Shown here: positions 1 to 12,030 of the stretch, piece after piece
Layout of the letters: each line of letters begins with the position of its first letter
Numbering within the stretch: the first letter of the stretch is position 1
From: Vesta saturnalis
Taxonomy: Eukaryota; Arthropoda; Insecta; Coleoptera; Lampyridae
Direction: 5' to 3'
Assembly (NCBI GenBank): GCA_036346205.1
Contig: JARFJB010000097.1
Coordinates: 56,001-120,000 of the forward strand
DNA length: 64,000 nucleotides
The notes under the pieces: generated by a model
The model's database searches: none
Seen by the model: only the letters and a program-made list of their open reading frames with translations
Told to the model about the DNA's origin: nothing
Position numbers and translations under genes: made by a program

Positions 1-1548
1 GTTAAATAAAAGGGCGCCAACTCGTTTTCTGGAAAAACAAGTAAACCATGAATATAATAAAGTTAAAAACAATTGACAATAACAAGCTTTATTTACTACC
101 TTAATTTGGATTATAAATGATAATATCATAGAGCTAATGTTAGTAACGATTTGACTACCTAAATTTTGATTATAAAGAAGAACATCTTAAAGCTAGTATT
201 AGTAACGATTATTTAACTTAAGCAAAACTAATTTATGTAATTATTAATAGGATTATAATACCTTATTTTGATTATACTGTACTTCTGTAGGTTCGGAAAT
301 GGCGGCTTGCTGAATCGGCGCTTGGGAGTTGAAATAAAACTGGATTCGGATGCATTAAAATTCCCCAAATGTATACATTTTTTGTGCTGGTTTAATGGAT
401 ATTAAAATTCCACTTTATAGTAACAAAGGTTATTGCGATATTATTGGTTGAACGTAATTATACCGTAAAGTAACTAACGGTAAAATGCAATTGGTTAAGT
501 AATTATGCGGATAAATAATATAAAGTAAAACGTAAAGTAGAAGTAAATAAAAGTACCTGAAAAAGCAATAATCTCAAACTGTTGTATAAATAGCTTTTCA
601 AATGAACTTACCGTACAAATTGTACAGCACTTATTAAAAAATCAAGCAACAATGAATGCACTACATTCACCTTAAAAATATCACCAAAAAAGAGTCGCTA
701 AAGTAGTCTTTGCGCATAAACATGTGAATCAAATGTGCAAACAGTATGTGTAAGAGTTTATTTTTCAATAATTAAATGTATGTTTTTATGCAACTATGAT
801 ATGCAACACACGATGCATGTTAAGTCGCCTAAATAAACGTAAATTTTATTAACAAACGTCAAAAGTTTGTTACAACGCTGTATGCTAATTCATAACAAAT
901 ATTTACGAGAGCACCAACTTAAACACCATAGATAAGTGAGTGGATAGATACAAGACTCGCTACCAATCGCGCCGTTTTAATAAATTAGTTGTGTATTACG
1001 TCACCTGAGCGCTAATGAAGCACAGGTGGGAATTTAAAAAAGTCATATTCAAATGCTTTATTGTGAATGTATAAGAAATGGTCCGTTTGCACCACCTAAT
1101 TTTAAAACCAAGGTGGTGTAAATGGGTTAAAAGTATTAAAACATGTAACTTCCATAATATTGTATTTACGAACATAAGTAGGCATAGAAATTCTAATATA
1201 CATTTTTTTTTTACATCACGATAATTATATTTATTTATAAAATACTGTTCATAAAATAATAAATTTGACATACACATATGTATAAGTAATAATCATTTTA
1301 CATCATTTTAACAGAAAGAATAAGGTTAAATAAACACCGGGCCTTATGGTGGTTAAATGTTGCTTGACTAAGGTCACTAAACATAGCGCCGCCAGCGCCT
1401 TGGGTGACGTGATACATAACTCTGGGGTTTGGAACCAAACGATACCAATTTTATTAAAAGTGTGAACAGCGCATGTTAAACACTAATAAGTAACATTAAC
1501 CTTAATGTCTTACACTTTGAATAGGTATTTTTATTCTAAGGTCTTACT
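1..1548. other. AT-rich intergenic sequence, no gene seen
   Basis: No open frame here has recognisable domains. The 93-codon minus-strand frame at 996-1277 has no motif and a composition like the surrounding AT-rich DNA. Confidence 0.6.
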
Positions 1549-1556
1549 GCTTACAT

Positions 1557-1876
1557 CATTGAGGTAGGAATAGAGGGGAGAGGACATGATACCACTTCAT
1601 CCGATACAAAAACGTCCGTGGTAGGTGGGACTAAATCTGCTATCAACATGGAGGATGGTCACCTATGAAACGTTATACCCGTTGTATTTTTCTTGTCCAC
1701 TTATTATTGCTAGAGCAACTACGCAGAGCACAAGCCATCACTATTATTTATAAAATACAAATAATGTCACTTATAAACTTTACACCAGAAAATGACGTAA
1801 ATCAGGTAACAATATGGCCGACCCTTGGACGCTTTTCTAGATAACATGTCGTCTCCCCTCTATTCCTACCTCAATG
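1557..1876. mobile_element. 320-bp MITE with 35-bp TIRs and 8-bp target-site duplication
   Basis: The first 35 bases (1557-1591, starting CATTGAGGTAGGAATAGAGG) are the reverse complement of the last 35 (1842-1876) with two mismatches. The element is flanked on both sides by the identical octamer GCTTACAT (1549-1556 and 1877-1884). Terminal inverted repeats, an 8-bp target duplication and no coding capacity make this a non-autonomous DNA transposon. An 8-bp duplication is known for the hAT and P superfamilies; the CATTGAGG terminus does not match the usual hAT CAGNG start, so the superfamily is left open. Near-perfect ends suggest fairly recent insertion. Confidence 0.88.
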
Positions 1877-1892
1877 GCTTACATTCAAAACA

Positions 1893-2140
1893 ATGTTGCC
1901 AAACTATATTTTTGGAAGCATTCAACTTTTTGACGTGCAATCTTACCAAAATAAACATTTCAGTAGGTAACATTATTGAACTCGATGTTTGATTTTAACG
2001 ATTGTCATTCAGAATTTTAAATGTTGCCAAACTACATTTTTGGAAATATTCAACTTTTTGACATCTAGTGTTACCAAAATAATTTTATGTAAGTACCAAC
2101 TTATACAGTAGTAACATTAACCTCAATGTTTGATTTTAAC
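1893..2140. repeat. two-unit tandem duplication, about 130 bp per unit
   Basis: ATGTTGCCAAACTA followed by a T-rich stretch and GGAA starts at 1893 and again at 2021. Both units continue through CAACTTTTTGAC, TACCAAAATAA and TGTTTGATTTTAAC. The second unit carries a small insertion. No function is apparent. Confidence 0.7.
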
Positions 2141-3764
2141 TTTGTAATCTTTACGAGTGTCATATAAATAATTCACCCACTTATGATTAAATACTTCTAG
2201 CCCAGAGCTATGATTAGCTATGGAAAATAACGGACAACTAGAAGATTTTATGCTACTTTACTCATCGGTAGATTAATAGGTCCAAGTTTAATAACATTTG
2301 ATTTGCTTATTAACAGAAATAGAATTGCTTAGATATTTTCGCTTTACAAAACAAAAAAAAGGTGTTGCTTGTTGCTTCAATCCTGAAAATAAATAATGTA
2401 ATCTCGGACGCCAATTTGTTTTTAAGGAACAAATAAACCTTAAAAATAGAAAAGTCATAAAAAACTCATGAAAATAACACGTAAAAAATTATGATATTTA
2501 ATTTGATTATAATGATTATCTCTTAAAAACTAATGTTAGTGATTTTTTAATTAACTGCTTTAAACTATAATGTGAATTAATTAACAATATATACCTGATG
2601 TAATTTCATTTACATTTTGTGTGTCACTGGAACTTCAGAAGATAAGAAAATTCTGTCGATTCATCACTTTAAATTTATTGCACAATTTTAATGGAAGTGG
2701 TAGTAAACATCAGATTGATATTCAGGTAATCCAAATATATAGAAATTTCTGTATAAACCTCCAAACTGAATTGATTTTGTATGGTTCAAAGTAAAATTTG
2801 GTAACTGAAATCCCACTTCGTATTAGCAAAGCTATTGCAAAGTTAACGTTAAAATAAAATTAAACTCTAAGTAAAATAAGTGGTAAGAGCATAACTAAAG
2901 TTGAGTTGCCTGAAATGTAAATGTCTCAAATTTCCGTATGATAAATTTAAAAACTCACCATATAAATGTGGCACTCTTAAAAAATTAAAAAATGTAAAAA
3001 TGTAAACAAAGTGAAAATGGCTTCTACTTCAACACGTAGTACAAGCAATGAATAAAGGACGCTTAAAGTAACCCTGCGCAAAATGACCTAAAATGACTCG
3101 AAGCACGGAAAGGGATGTGCAGACGTATTGAAATAATTTATTAAAATACATTTTTTTACACCAATAGGATATGCAAGTAACGCTACACGAAATACACTTA
3201 AGTTGTCAATATGAACGTAAATTTTAAACATACATAAAAAGGTTTGTTACATCATATGGTATACGTTCTTACTGCTGGATTTTTTTATGGTGTCTTGGCA
3301 TTTTTCTGTAAATAAATACTATATTTGGATCATAAAAAAAAATATTTCTAAAAACGTGGAACGTTCTAAGAACTTGGAACACGTGTTCCATGATTTCGTG
3401 CAATTTTGTCAAGTATACAAATTAGGGAATATATAAAAGTATTGGCAACACAGCTTGGAATTGCGGAAATGTACGGACTTTTTCTTAATGATAATAAATA
3501 AGATACATAACTTACAAAATATCATGCAAATTGACTAAACGTGAATAGATGTTTTAAGAGAAGTTTTTCAATGTTAGTTTTTTGTATTAATGTTACCTTT
3601 TAGTTTATGCTCGTGAACGCACAAGTGTGGAAATATTTATACCTTCATTTAACTGAGACTTCAAGCACACGTAACATAACAATTATTCACATTGTTGCCA
3701 GTTTTCTAAAAAAATATAAAAGTTGAAGTTTCGTTCAAAGTTACCCCACCGTTTCAAGTAACCC
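2141..3764. other. AT-rich intergenic sequence, no gene seen
   Basis: No coding frame, RNA gene or clear repeat structure recognised on either strand. Confidence 0.55.
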
Positions 3765-4440
3765 CACTCTACGATACTTAATACTGCGTCATAAACGGAA
3801 TCGCGCCCTATTTATTTAAGTCGATAAAAGTATTACAAGTCTCGTAAACTGTAAAACCCGTGATGTCATCCTATTGTCTTATCTGAAGATCGCGCTACCT
3901 TTTTCGTAATATCTAGACTTTGATTAATTCTAGAATATTTCTTTAAAACCGCAGTTAAATGCGAGCAACAAAGCTGGTACAGAGAGTGTAGAGAGAACCA
4001 AATATGCTTTGTCGTAGGTATTTCTCCTAGAGTGTACCCGAATAAATCGTTATTAGAAATTTTCCAGAAGAAATGTTGAAATTTTTCCAGCGTGGGTAAG
4101 ATGGCGATTGGTAAAAGGAAGCGAAAACGTGAACAAATACTTTTTCGACCAAAAATTGTTATATAGATCGCTTTTGTATCTTTAAAAATTCAATAAAGTT
4201 TCAAATTATTGTATTTTTTATGCCGCCATCTGGCGAGAATTTCATACGTTAACAATTATATATTAAATAAGTAAATACCAAAGTTACATTATGCCATTGG
4301 AGTATAGAGGGCGTACATGTGTACTTTTCGTACCACCAAATTTTATATATTTACTTTTACGATTTAGCCCGTTCAGTAATTTTATTAAAATAATTACTTA
4401 TACGAAATTTTGTATTTACGGGACTAATGGTCGCCTTTGA
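3765..4440. repeat. dispersed repeat, copy 1 (likely hAT end sequence)
   Basis: Shares diverged but colinear blocks with 29,985-30,265: ATCGCGC, GTCGA.AAAAGT, AGTCTCGTAAA.TGTA, TATCTGAAG.TCGCGCTA, TTTTTCGTA and the outer edge TACGGGAC..ATGGTCGCCTT. The second copy lies just upstream of a hAT-type transposase relic, so this is probably the terminal part of the same family. About 400 bp in the middle of this copy is not matched in the other. Confidence 0.55.
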
Positions 4441-5465
4441 TAAGTGAGGATTATGAGAATGTGTAGGCTAGCTAGCAGGTTTCCTGACGAAGGGAATGCA
4501 TATGGCTAGGCTGAAGGTGCCTTTAGAGCGGTCAAGTTTGAGACCAAACTGAAGTTAAACTTTCGCGCTATTTAGATTATTTTATAGTTAAAATATATAG
4601 TAAATTTGATAAAAAAATATTGAGATGTTGTCAATAATAAAACTTGAAAATAAATTGGTCTTATCTATCCTAAATATGGATTATCTTCAAATAATTTAAA
4701 CTTAAACTAAAATCTTTAATTTCTAATGATGATGGCTCACTCCATGCGCAATATTATAGTTAAGAGCATTGTAGTGAATTCAGTACTCAATTTTTGTCTT
4801 CTTTTCAACTTATTATGTAAAGGTTCAATCTAATTGTTAAATTGTTACCTAATTCAATTATATTATTTAATTTGTACACTTATAATTATCTATTGTTTTT
4901 CGGGTTTTCCTGTAAATAAACATTATTTTTATGAAGGTTACAATGACTAGGAAAATCACACACATAAAATTTAGTGAGCAAAATGCTTTACAAACTTGCG
5001 AGGAAGTTTCAGATAGCCATTTTGTTTTCGGTTTCTAAATGTATGCCCAATTATTGATTTTAACCAAAATCAATGCATTATCTTATTTCAGATGAAAACA
5101 AAATTTCAATTTTCAAGTTTTAATACAAGCAATACTTCCTCTTCTCTTTTTTAATTTAAATTATCCTCCTTACTTTTTAATGTTTTCCAGTTTCTGTTAC
5201 GAACCTTTTAGGAAAATAGTTATTTTTTTATTATTTTATTGCGATAATATTAAAAATAATCATAAATTTCATTAACATTTCCTATACCTACACTGCATAG
5301 TTTACGTTAAAATGAATTTTTTACTTTGTATTCTACGATAGAGAGGAATTTACATATCAAATTGTAAGTTGGCTGTGCAAAAAAATCATGTACTCTTTGA
5401 ATTGCCAAATTTGATTACAATTTAGACTGGTGAACATGGCTTCATAGTTAAATTACACGAAGATT
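4441..5465. other. AT-rich intergenic sequence, no gene seen
   Basis: Nothing coding recognised on either strand. Confidence 0.55.
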
Positions 5466-6388
5466 ATTTAAATTTATTTATAGATTATGGACAATGTAAC
5501 ATAGTTTTAACAAGAACTTGCTTAGTATCCACACACAGGAAACCATCGTAGTAAACAGTCAAACAAATCATTCAAAACTACGAAAAATATGGTTCGGTTA
5601 AAGCTAGAATTGAAAGAGATTGTGGGTGATGGTAATGTAGAAATTGCTTAACTACTGCTAAACAGAACGCAGACTTTCAAAAAATTCTATTGAACAAATT
5701 TTATTCAATTAAATTTCTCTTTTTCATAACAAAGCAAAATAAAATAAAACTAAGATCTGTTTAAAATTATGCCCTTCGAATCGAATTTGAGACATTTAAT
5801 ACACGTTAAAATTAAATTTTCATGTGTTTTGCTGCTTGTATGGAGTTGGGCCTAAACTACAAAATGTATTTTGCACTTGTTTCATACAATCCTCTTTCAT
5901 CGTTAAATGTGTAATATAAACCTTATTTTCTATAATTCCCCAAATAAAAAAGTGCAGCAAATTATATCTGTTGATACCATTTTGTATAAATTTCGCTTTT
6001 TCTCCAAATTATATTTTTTAAGAAATTGTCATCACCATTATGTTAAAATAAATTTACAAAAGTTTACACAGTTTTGAAAATTGGTTTCTTTTAAATCCTG
6101 TAATGTAAAATGAAAATGGTTAGAATTTGTTTTTTTCAAAATCCTTATTGACTTGAAATTACAAATTGCGATAAAGTACCCCAGAATAGCAATATCTACA
6201 TTGTCAACATTCGACATTCTTCTTTCAATTCTAGCTTCAACGGAACCATAGTTTTTGTAGTTTTTTCAATAATCTTCTTGATTGTGCTCAGCGATAGTTT
6301 TTATTAGTGTGGATACTCAGTGGCAAATTGCATTACATGTTCTCATTAAAACTTTGTTACGTTGTCCATAAACACTTAAATAAATTTA
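5466..6388. repeat. diverged inverted repeat pair (about 190-bp arms)
   Basis: The arm at about 5,470-5,650 and the reverse complement of about 6,190-6,388 share AAATTTATTTA, TTATGGACAA.GTAACA, AGTATCCACAC, AAACTAC.AAAA, AAGCTAGAATTGAAAGA and AATGTAGA.ATTGCT. In one frame the arm reads like a helix-turn-helix stretch (KYGSVKARIE), as in transposase N-termini, but with stops. It is therefore probably two opposed fragments of one DNA transposon family; the intervening 540 bp is unassigned. Confidence 0.5.
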
Positions 6389-7217
6389 CATAGTCTCCAT
6401 GCTTGTTGACAGGTCAAAATGGTAATAACACTGCCAACTTACTTTTAGGTATACAAATTCCTCCGCACCGTAAATTACAAAGCATAAAAATGGATTTAAA
6501 TGAAAACTATGCCGTTTAGGTATACGGAATATTAATGAAACTCGATTATTTTTAATGTTAATAGCAATCAAATAATGAAAAAATAGGGGTTCCATTAAAA
6601 AACTGACTTACCAGTTTTTAAATATCAATCTTCAATAAATCTTGTGGACACCCTGTATGAAAAATTTACAATTTTGAGCTATTACTTCTTCAACTTAAGA
6701 CATTTTCCTAAAGGGTTTGTAACAGAAACTTGAAAACATTAAAAAGTAAAAGGTATTTATATAAGTTAAAAGTTCTACAAATGTCATTTTTAAATTAATT
6801 ATCAAATATTTTGGAAAGCATTTACGATGGGTAAAGGTGTGTTATATGGAAGACATCTCGAGTTTGATGTAGAATATAAATCTGTAAAAAAATATAGGGT
6901 GCTCCATTGAAAACAACAATGTTCGAAACTATTGGTATAACAAGAAGTGTTCTGAACATGAACTTATTTTAGCTGGATTTCACCTAATGTCAATCTCATA
7001 CTGCCAAATTTTCAGAATTATCCATCACAGCAGTTCCCTCTATAACATTTTACCAAATTTCTTTATATTTTGAGTAAAAAAAAAATAAACCAGTAACAAA
7101 ATAATACTCTTGTAAATTATCTATAAAATACTAACATGTGTAAAATCATGCATATAAATATTAACTATATAACCAATAATACATTTTAAAGCTTATTAAA
7201 TTAGTTAAATGAGAAAA
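6389..7217. other. 3' flank of the AIFM3-like gene
   Basis: AT-rich sequence downstream of the stop codon at 7218 on the minus strand. It should contain the 3' UTR and polyadenylation site, but no single AATAAA on the minus strand stands out. The 69-codon minus-strand frame at 6386-6595 has no recognisable motif. Confidence 0.4.
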
Positions 7218-9186
7218 TTATTTAAGTAATTCAAAGGGATCTTTTGTTAGATCTTTTTTAAACAGCCTATTTCCCTGAGCGACAAATTCAGCATACTTCG
7301 ATACAATCGGATCCATTCCACATGCACAAATCGAGACAACTTCATCACGTTTAATGTAATAAGCCACAAATATAAGAGTGTCGAGTGTCCCTCGTATAAC
7401 CACATCATCGAACCTTCCGTATCCACAATATCTGAAACTTTTCCCAAACAGCATTGTCCAAAAGAACGGTATAGTTTTTAAACATTTTCCTTTGTTACAC
7501 ATATTCATTGCTGCTATCTTACCATGGTACTGTGCTAACCCATAATGACCAATAAAACCAATTTCATTTTGATGTGACCAAATTGGTGCATTTGCGATAT
7601 CGCCACCAGCAAAAATATTTGGAACAGAAGTTTGTAAATACTCATCTACATTAATGGAACCGTTATCATTAATATTAATACCAGATTCCTTTAAAAATTC
7701 TGTATTTAGTTTGCTGCCAGTACCCATAATTAGGATATCCGCTTTAATTTTATTGCCATTCGTAAGCTCGACTTCGCTTAATGCACCTTTTCCATCACCG
7801 AGACACTGCTTCAAACCACTGTCTCCTATAAAATTCACTCCTTTTTCCAAAAACAATTTTAATATAGCACCCCCGACTTCTGTTCCAAAAACTGCTTCAA
7901 ATGGTACTGATGTTCTACTAATTACAGTGACACACGCAGCCTTACTAACACAATAAGCTGCTGCTTCCATACCGATAAAGCTTGAACCTAATACAACAAC
8001 ATGCTTTTCTGAGTTTAGTAAAGCGTTTATTGAGGATGCGTCATTATAATTCCGAAGCATTAGGACATTCGACAAATTTACTCCTAAAACGATGATTTAA
8101 AAATAAGAAAAATACATGTTTATTTTTACCAGGAAATTCGATTTTGAGAGGACTCGATCCAGTTGCAACATATAGACGATCGTAGTTTATACTCTCGTTA
8201 TTACTAAGTTTAATTTGCTTAAGTTTAAGATCAATTTTTGTTGCTTGGCAATCAAGCATAATCTCGATGTCGTTATTGGCATAAAACTCAGCTGAGCGTA
8301 ATTGTAAGTTTTTAATAGGTACATCCATAGCTTTACTTAATTTGATACGATCATATGGTAAGTATTGTTCTTTAGCGATCATTGTTACTTTTCCCTGAAA
8401 ACCTTCTTGCCGTAGGGTTTCGGCACAAACAGCTCCAGACGGACCTCCACCAATTATAACGTAATGCTCACTATTGCATGCATTTTGTTTGACCATTGCT
8501 TTAATACGTTTATTCGATGCAAGATCAGAACGTCGAGCTCGGACTTTTACATTATCGTTTTCAATAGAGACTTGGTAGCAAGGTAGAGAATCGAGACCTA
8601 TGATTGTAAAGTGAATGAACAGGTTTCTGTGTTACAACTTGTTACCTGGGAACTCTTCAATGTCACCAGTTGTGATGTTAAAGCAGGCACCATGCCATTG
8701 ACATCTGATCCGGCCATCTCCTAAAGCGCTGTTTTGTAAAGGCGCACCGTAATGTGTACATTTAGCACCTAAAGCGCTTAATTTCCCTTTTTGGCGAATT
8801 AGTAATACCTTACCAGCATCTTGTAAATCGAACACATGCATCTCGTTCTCACCGACATCAGAATTCTTACACACAATATCTTCAACATACCCTTCGTCAC
8901 ACATATTCACTGGTTGCTTGCTGCCTGTAGAAATATAAATAATTATCTTTGACAAAATCCATTATAATGTTTCATAACAATATAAACATTTTTTTAAAAC
9001 AAAACCTAAGTGGCAAAAAGGCAGTGGCGTTTCACGTTTTTTTTGCTCAAATTGAGCGTTTGGTTAAAACCATCATTGACCTAATTTTTTAGTATGAAGA
9101 CCCTATTAATTAATACGAAAAGAAATCAATAATTTAATCTTACTTATTTCTAAAATTTGATTATTCTTTGACATGGGACATCCCAT
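7218..9186 (-). CDS. AIFM3: apoptosis-inducing factor 3-like oxidoreductase (Rieske + FAD/NAD), four exons
   Basis: Exons on the minus strand are 9144-9186, 8646-8924, 8130-8597 and 7218-8083. All introns are GT-AG (219, 48 and 46 bp) and the phases join cleanly to 551 codons plus TAA. Residues about 40-108 form a Rieske [2Fe-2S] domain with ligands C70-T-H72 and C89-Q-W-H92. Then come a dinucleotide-binding GGGPSG (157-162), a second nucleotide-binding loop GSSFIG with E303 (296-303), and the FAD-contacting FAGGD (421-425). The order and spacing match AIFM3/AIFL, a membrane-associated oxidoreductase linked to apoptosis in vertebrates; human AIFM3 is about 605 aa. The chosen start gives MGCPMSK, a good N-myristoylation signal with a neighbouring cysteine. 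An in-frame upstream ATG at 9297 would add 37 basic residues. No frameshift or missing motif was seen, so the gene looks functional. Identity is well supported; the start is less certain. Confidence 0.93.
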
Positions 9187-9297
9187 TTTATAATAGAAAC
9201 GTTTGGTAAGTACAAAATAAAGTCGTATAAAAACGGATGGCCTCAACTTGTAAACACTTTCTAATATTCTATACTTGGCCGAGAATTTTCTAAACAT
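9187..9297 (-). other. possible N-terminal extension of the AIFM3-like protein (mitochondrial presequence-like)
   Basis: The frame of coding exon 1 stays open upstream to an ATG at 9297, itself preceded by an in-frame TAA. The 37 extra residues hold ten Lys/Arg and a single acidic residue (E13), with hydrophobic residues interspersed, as in mitochondrial targeting sequences. Whether this is translated or is 5' UTR cannot be decided here. The downstream ATG at 9186 has A at -3 and G at +4. Confidence 0.4.
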
Positions 9298-9880
9298 TTT
9301 TTAATAATCGTAATTGTATCACATACCTCAAGGTTTCAAAATTGAAGGTTGTATACGGACATGCACGAGATCGTTGAGAATTGTGTCTATAGTATGTCAA
9401 CTTGTTATCAACGGGACTTTTAGATTAATTCAGCAAAATTTTGAAAATTAATTACAGGAACATTGAAAAATATTGAAAACACTCTTAAGAAAACAACTGT
9501 ATAATTCAATCGAACTTTAAGTTATGAAGACTTAACTTAAATGATAACGACTGCTTACAGAATTAGATAAGAAGTTTGCGGTTTTTTTACCGCGATAAAG
9601 AATATCTGTAAATATACTTCATTGCAGAATGTAGGTGCTTACTACTTAGAAAAGTTATTAGTTATCAAGAAAAACAAAACTGCACTTATTTATCCCGCAA
9701 AAATTATGTTTGTTGTTTTCATGAAGTTACAGATAACTAAACCATCAAGTATGGCTTTTCATTTTTTGGGTAAACAAAAAACATGTAAGAGATCATCCCT
9801 TTTGTTACGTAAGTTATATAGTTATATAAAAATTAAAATGCAGTAACAATTATAAGACATGAATAAACAAAATTATTTAG
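9298..9880. other. upstream region of the AIFM3-like gene
   Basis: Should contain the promoter and any 5' UTR exons of the minus-strand gene. No convincing TATA or initiator could be fixed in this AT-rich sequence. The 74-codon plus-strand frame at 9622-9846 has no recognisable domain. Confidence 0.4.
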
Positions 9881-9919
9881 ATATGAAAATGTAAACTTTC
9901 ACCATTAACACTCATAATA
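9881..9919 (-). repeat. 39-nt fragment identical to the Penelope-like 3' tail
   Basis: ATATGAAAATGTAAACTTTC and the next 19 bases are identical to 46,836-46,874, and as reverse complement to the outer end of the Penelope-like copy near 50,445-50,480. Neither HHR nor coding sequence accompanies it, so it is a very short tail fragment. Confidence 0.7.
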
Positions 9920-10120
9920 CGGTTTACATTTTGAACAAAGTGTCTAATTTTATTATACTAGTGTTATTGTTATTTATTTATAAATCGTTATTGCTAAGAA
10001 TTCTTATTAATTTCACAATTATTAATTAAGTATTGTTACAATAATAAATAAAGATTGTTAAAATTAGTGTACTAAACAGATTTCAACTTACAAAAGTCTT
10101 GTATTTGAGTATGGCTTCAT

Positions 10121-10608
10121 ACAGTGGCGGCTCTTTAATGAGAGCAAGTGAGCAGCGGTCTATAACTTATTAGAATCTCACTTAAAAACTACATACATGT
10201 TTATGGCGAAATTGATACATACATAATTATACAGAAAGTATTGACCGCATAACAATAATAATTATGCATTTCTTTTTATACGAGGATAATAACAATGGAT
10301 ACTAAAAAAAACCGACAGAAACGATCGTTAGGTACTAAAATGGCTCTAAATGTTTTATTATATCTTTTTTATTAAAAACTTTATATTCAATTATTCACAT
10401 AAACCACATTACTTAACTTAGTACCACATCAAACACTAAAAATCAAAATAACTCGGAAACGCACAGGAATTTCGAAACAGAAGAAGGTACATTATTTTTC
10501 TTAAACTGTATGTAGATAATGAAAATAATAGTTTTTTTTAAAAAATAGTCATTGGCGTAGAAGTTCTGTTTATGAAAGGGGTGGAGCACCCCCTCCACTC
10601 CGCCACTG
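10121..10608. mobile_element. possible hAT-like non-autonomous element
   Basis: Starts with CAGTGGCGG (10,121) and ends near 10,608 with CCGCCACTG, a 9-bp inverted terminus with the CAG..CTG ends common in hAT elements. There is no clear 8-bp target duplication at the flanks and no transposase inside, so this is tentative. Confidence 0.35.
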
Positions 10609-10852
10609 TGCAAGTTTGTGAACATTCTTATCGCTTGTTTTATGCCCCTTAATTAATAGACATAATCCCCCCAACATGAAAAATATCTAAGCATTCTTTT
10701 ATGAGTTTTAATGAAAATTTGAGAAAAAAAATTATATTCAACACCCTGTATCTCGGAAACGAAGCCGTCTACGACATATGTTTATAGGAACTTTTCTTTT
10801 TAGAAACATGTGTTCTATCTCCTGTTAAAGTTTGACTACAAAACACTGACTC

Positions 10853-10856
<4 letters not shown>

Positions 10857-10894
<38 letters not shown>
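10857..10894. repeat. (TA)n microsatellite
   Basis: Pure TA run directly abutting the left end of the foldback mariner-type element. Confidence 0.95.
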
Positions 10895-10897
<3 letters not shown>

Positions 10898-11936
10898 GGT
10901 GTCCCAATAGTGCGTATTCGGTCGATAGCTCCTTAGTAATTAAACTTAGAAGATAAGTTTAAATACGAAAGTTGTCTATTTTTATAAGCTGCATAATCTA
11001 AAAATAGTTTGGTTTCTACAGGGTGTAATATAAAAGCTGTACAATATAGAATTTTTGATTTTTAAATAGAACACCCTATATATTATTTTATTTTTCGATT
11101 CTCCTTATAATTTTACATCTTTTTTATAAGAATTACTTACAAGATAGATCTTACAGTTTTTGAGATATTTTCAAAGTTAACTAAAAACTGACATTTTTAT
11201 GTAGTAATTCAACTAGACGTATCTCAGTTATTTTTAAAGATAAAAAAATAATGTTTGGTATAGAATTTATTCATACATGAGCTTACTTTAATCTATTGTT
11301 TAAATTGGATTTCAATATAGTTTCTTATGTATTCGTAGCTTGCTTTGACCCACTAATGTTACTCTTCTTCAGTGTTATCAACGAAAACAAACGAACAAAC
11401 TTAAATATCTCCGAAACTATTAGCGATAGGTATAGAACATATTTAATAGAAATGAAAGCCGATTAATAGACGAAGACAAGGCATTACAAAAATATAGGGT
11501 GTGCCATTTAAAAAAATGAAGATATAGCATTTTCAAATTTATGTTATTGAATTAATTTTTGTGATCACCGTGTATAATGAAATCCAATTTTGACAATAGA
11601 TTAAAATATGACTAAATTCTATACCAAAGATTATTTTTTTATCTTTAAAAATAACTGAGATACGCCTACTTGAATTACTACATAAAAATGTCAGTTTTTA
11701 GTTAACTTTGCAAATATCTCAAAAACTGTAAGATTTTGCTTGTAAGTAATTCTTATAAAAAAGATGAAATTATAAGGAGATTCGAAAAATAAAATAATAT
11801 ATTGGGTGTTCTATTTAAAAATCAAAAACTATTTTTAGATTATGCAGCTTATAAAAATAGACAACTTCCGTATTTAAACTTATCTTCCAAGTTTAATGGG
11901 TAAGGAGCTATCGACCGAATACGCACTATTGGGACA

Positions 11937-11938
<2 letters not shown>
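10895..11938. mobile_element. mariner-type foldback element with about 400-bp terminal inverted repeats
   Basis: Begins CAGGGTGTCCCAATAGTGCG and ends with the inverted counterpart GCACTATTGGGACACC. The arms (about 10,895-11,322 and 11,575-11,938) are inverted copies, apart from about 46 extra bases in the left arm that contain another ACAGGGTGTAAT motif. It is flanked by TA runs, consistent with a TA target. No transposase is encoded. The CAGGGTG terminus is shared with the transposase-bearing element at 30,662-32,869, suggesting mobilisation by a Tc1/mariner transposase. Confidence 0.85.

Positions 11939-11940
<2 letters not shown>

Positions 11941-12011
<71 letters not shown>
11941..12011. 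repeat. (TA)n microsatellite
   Basis: Pure TA run separating the foldback element from the mariner 5' fragment. Confidence 0.95.
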
Positions 12012-12018
<7 letters not shown>

Positions 12019-12030
12019 GTATACAACGTG

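Noticed and set aside
996..1277. 93-codon minus-strand frame
   Set aside because: No domain, no splice context, AT-driven composition.
7654..7956. Plus-strand 100-codon frame
   Set aside because: Antisense shadow of AIFM3 exon 4.
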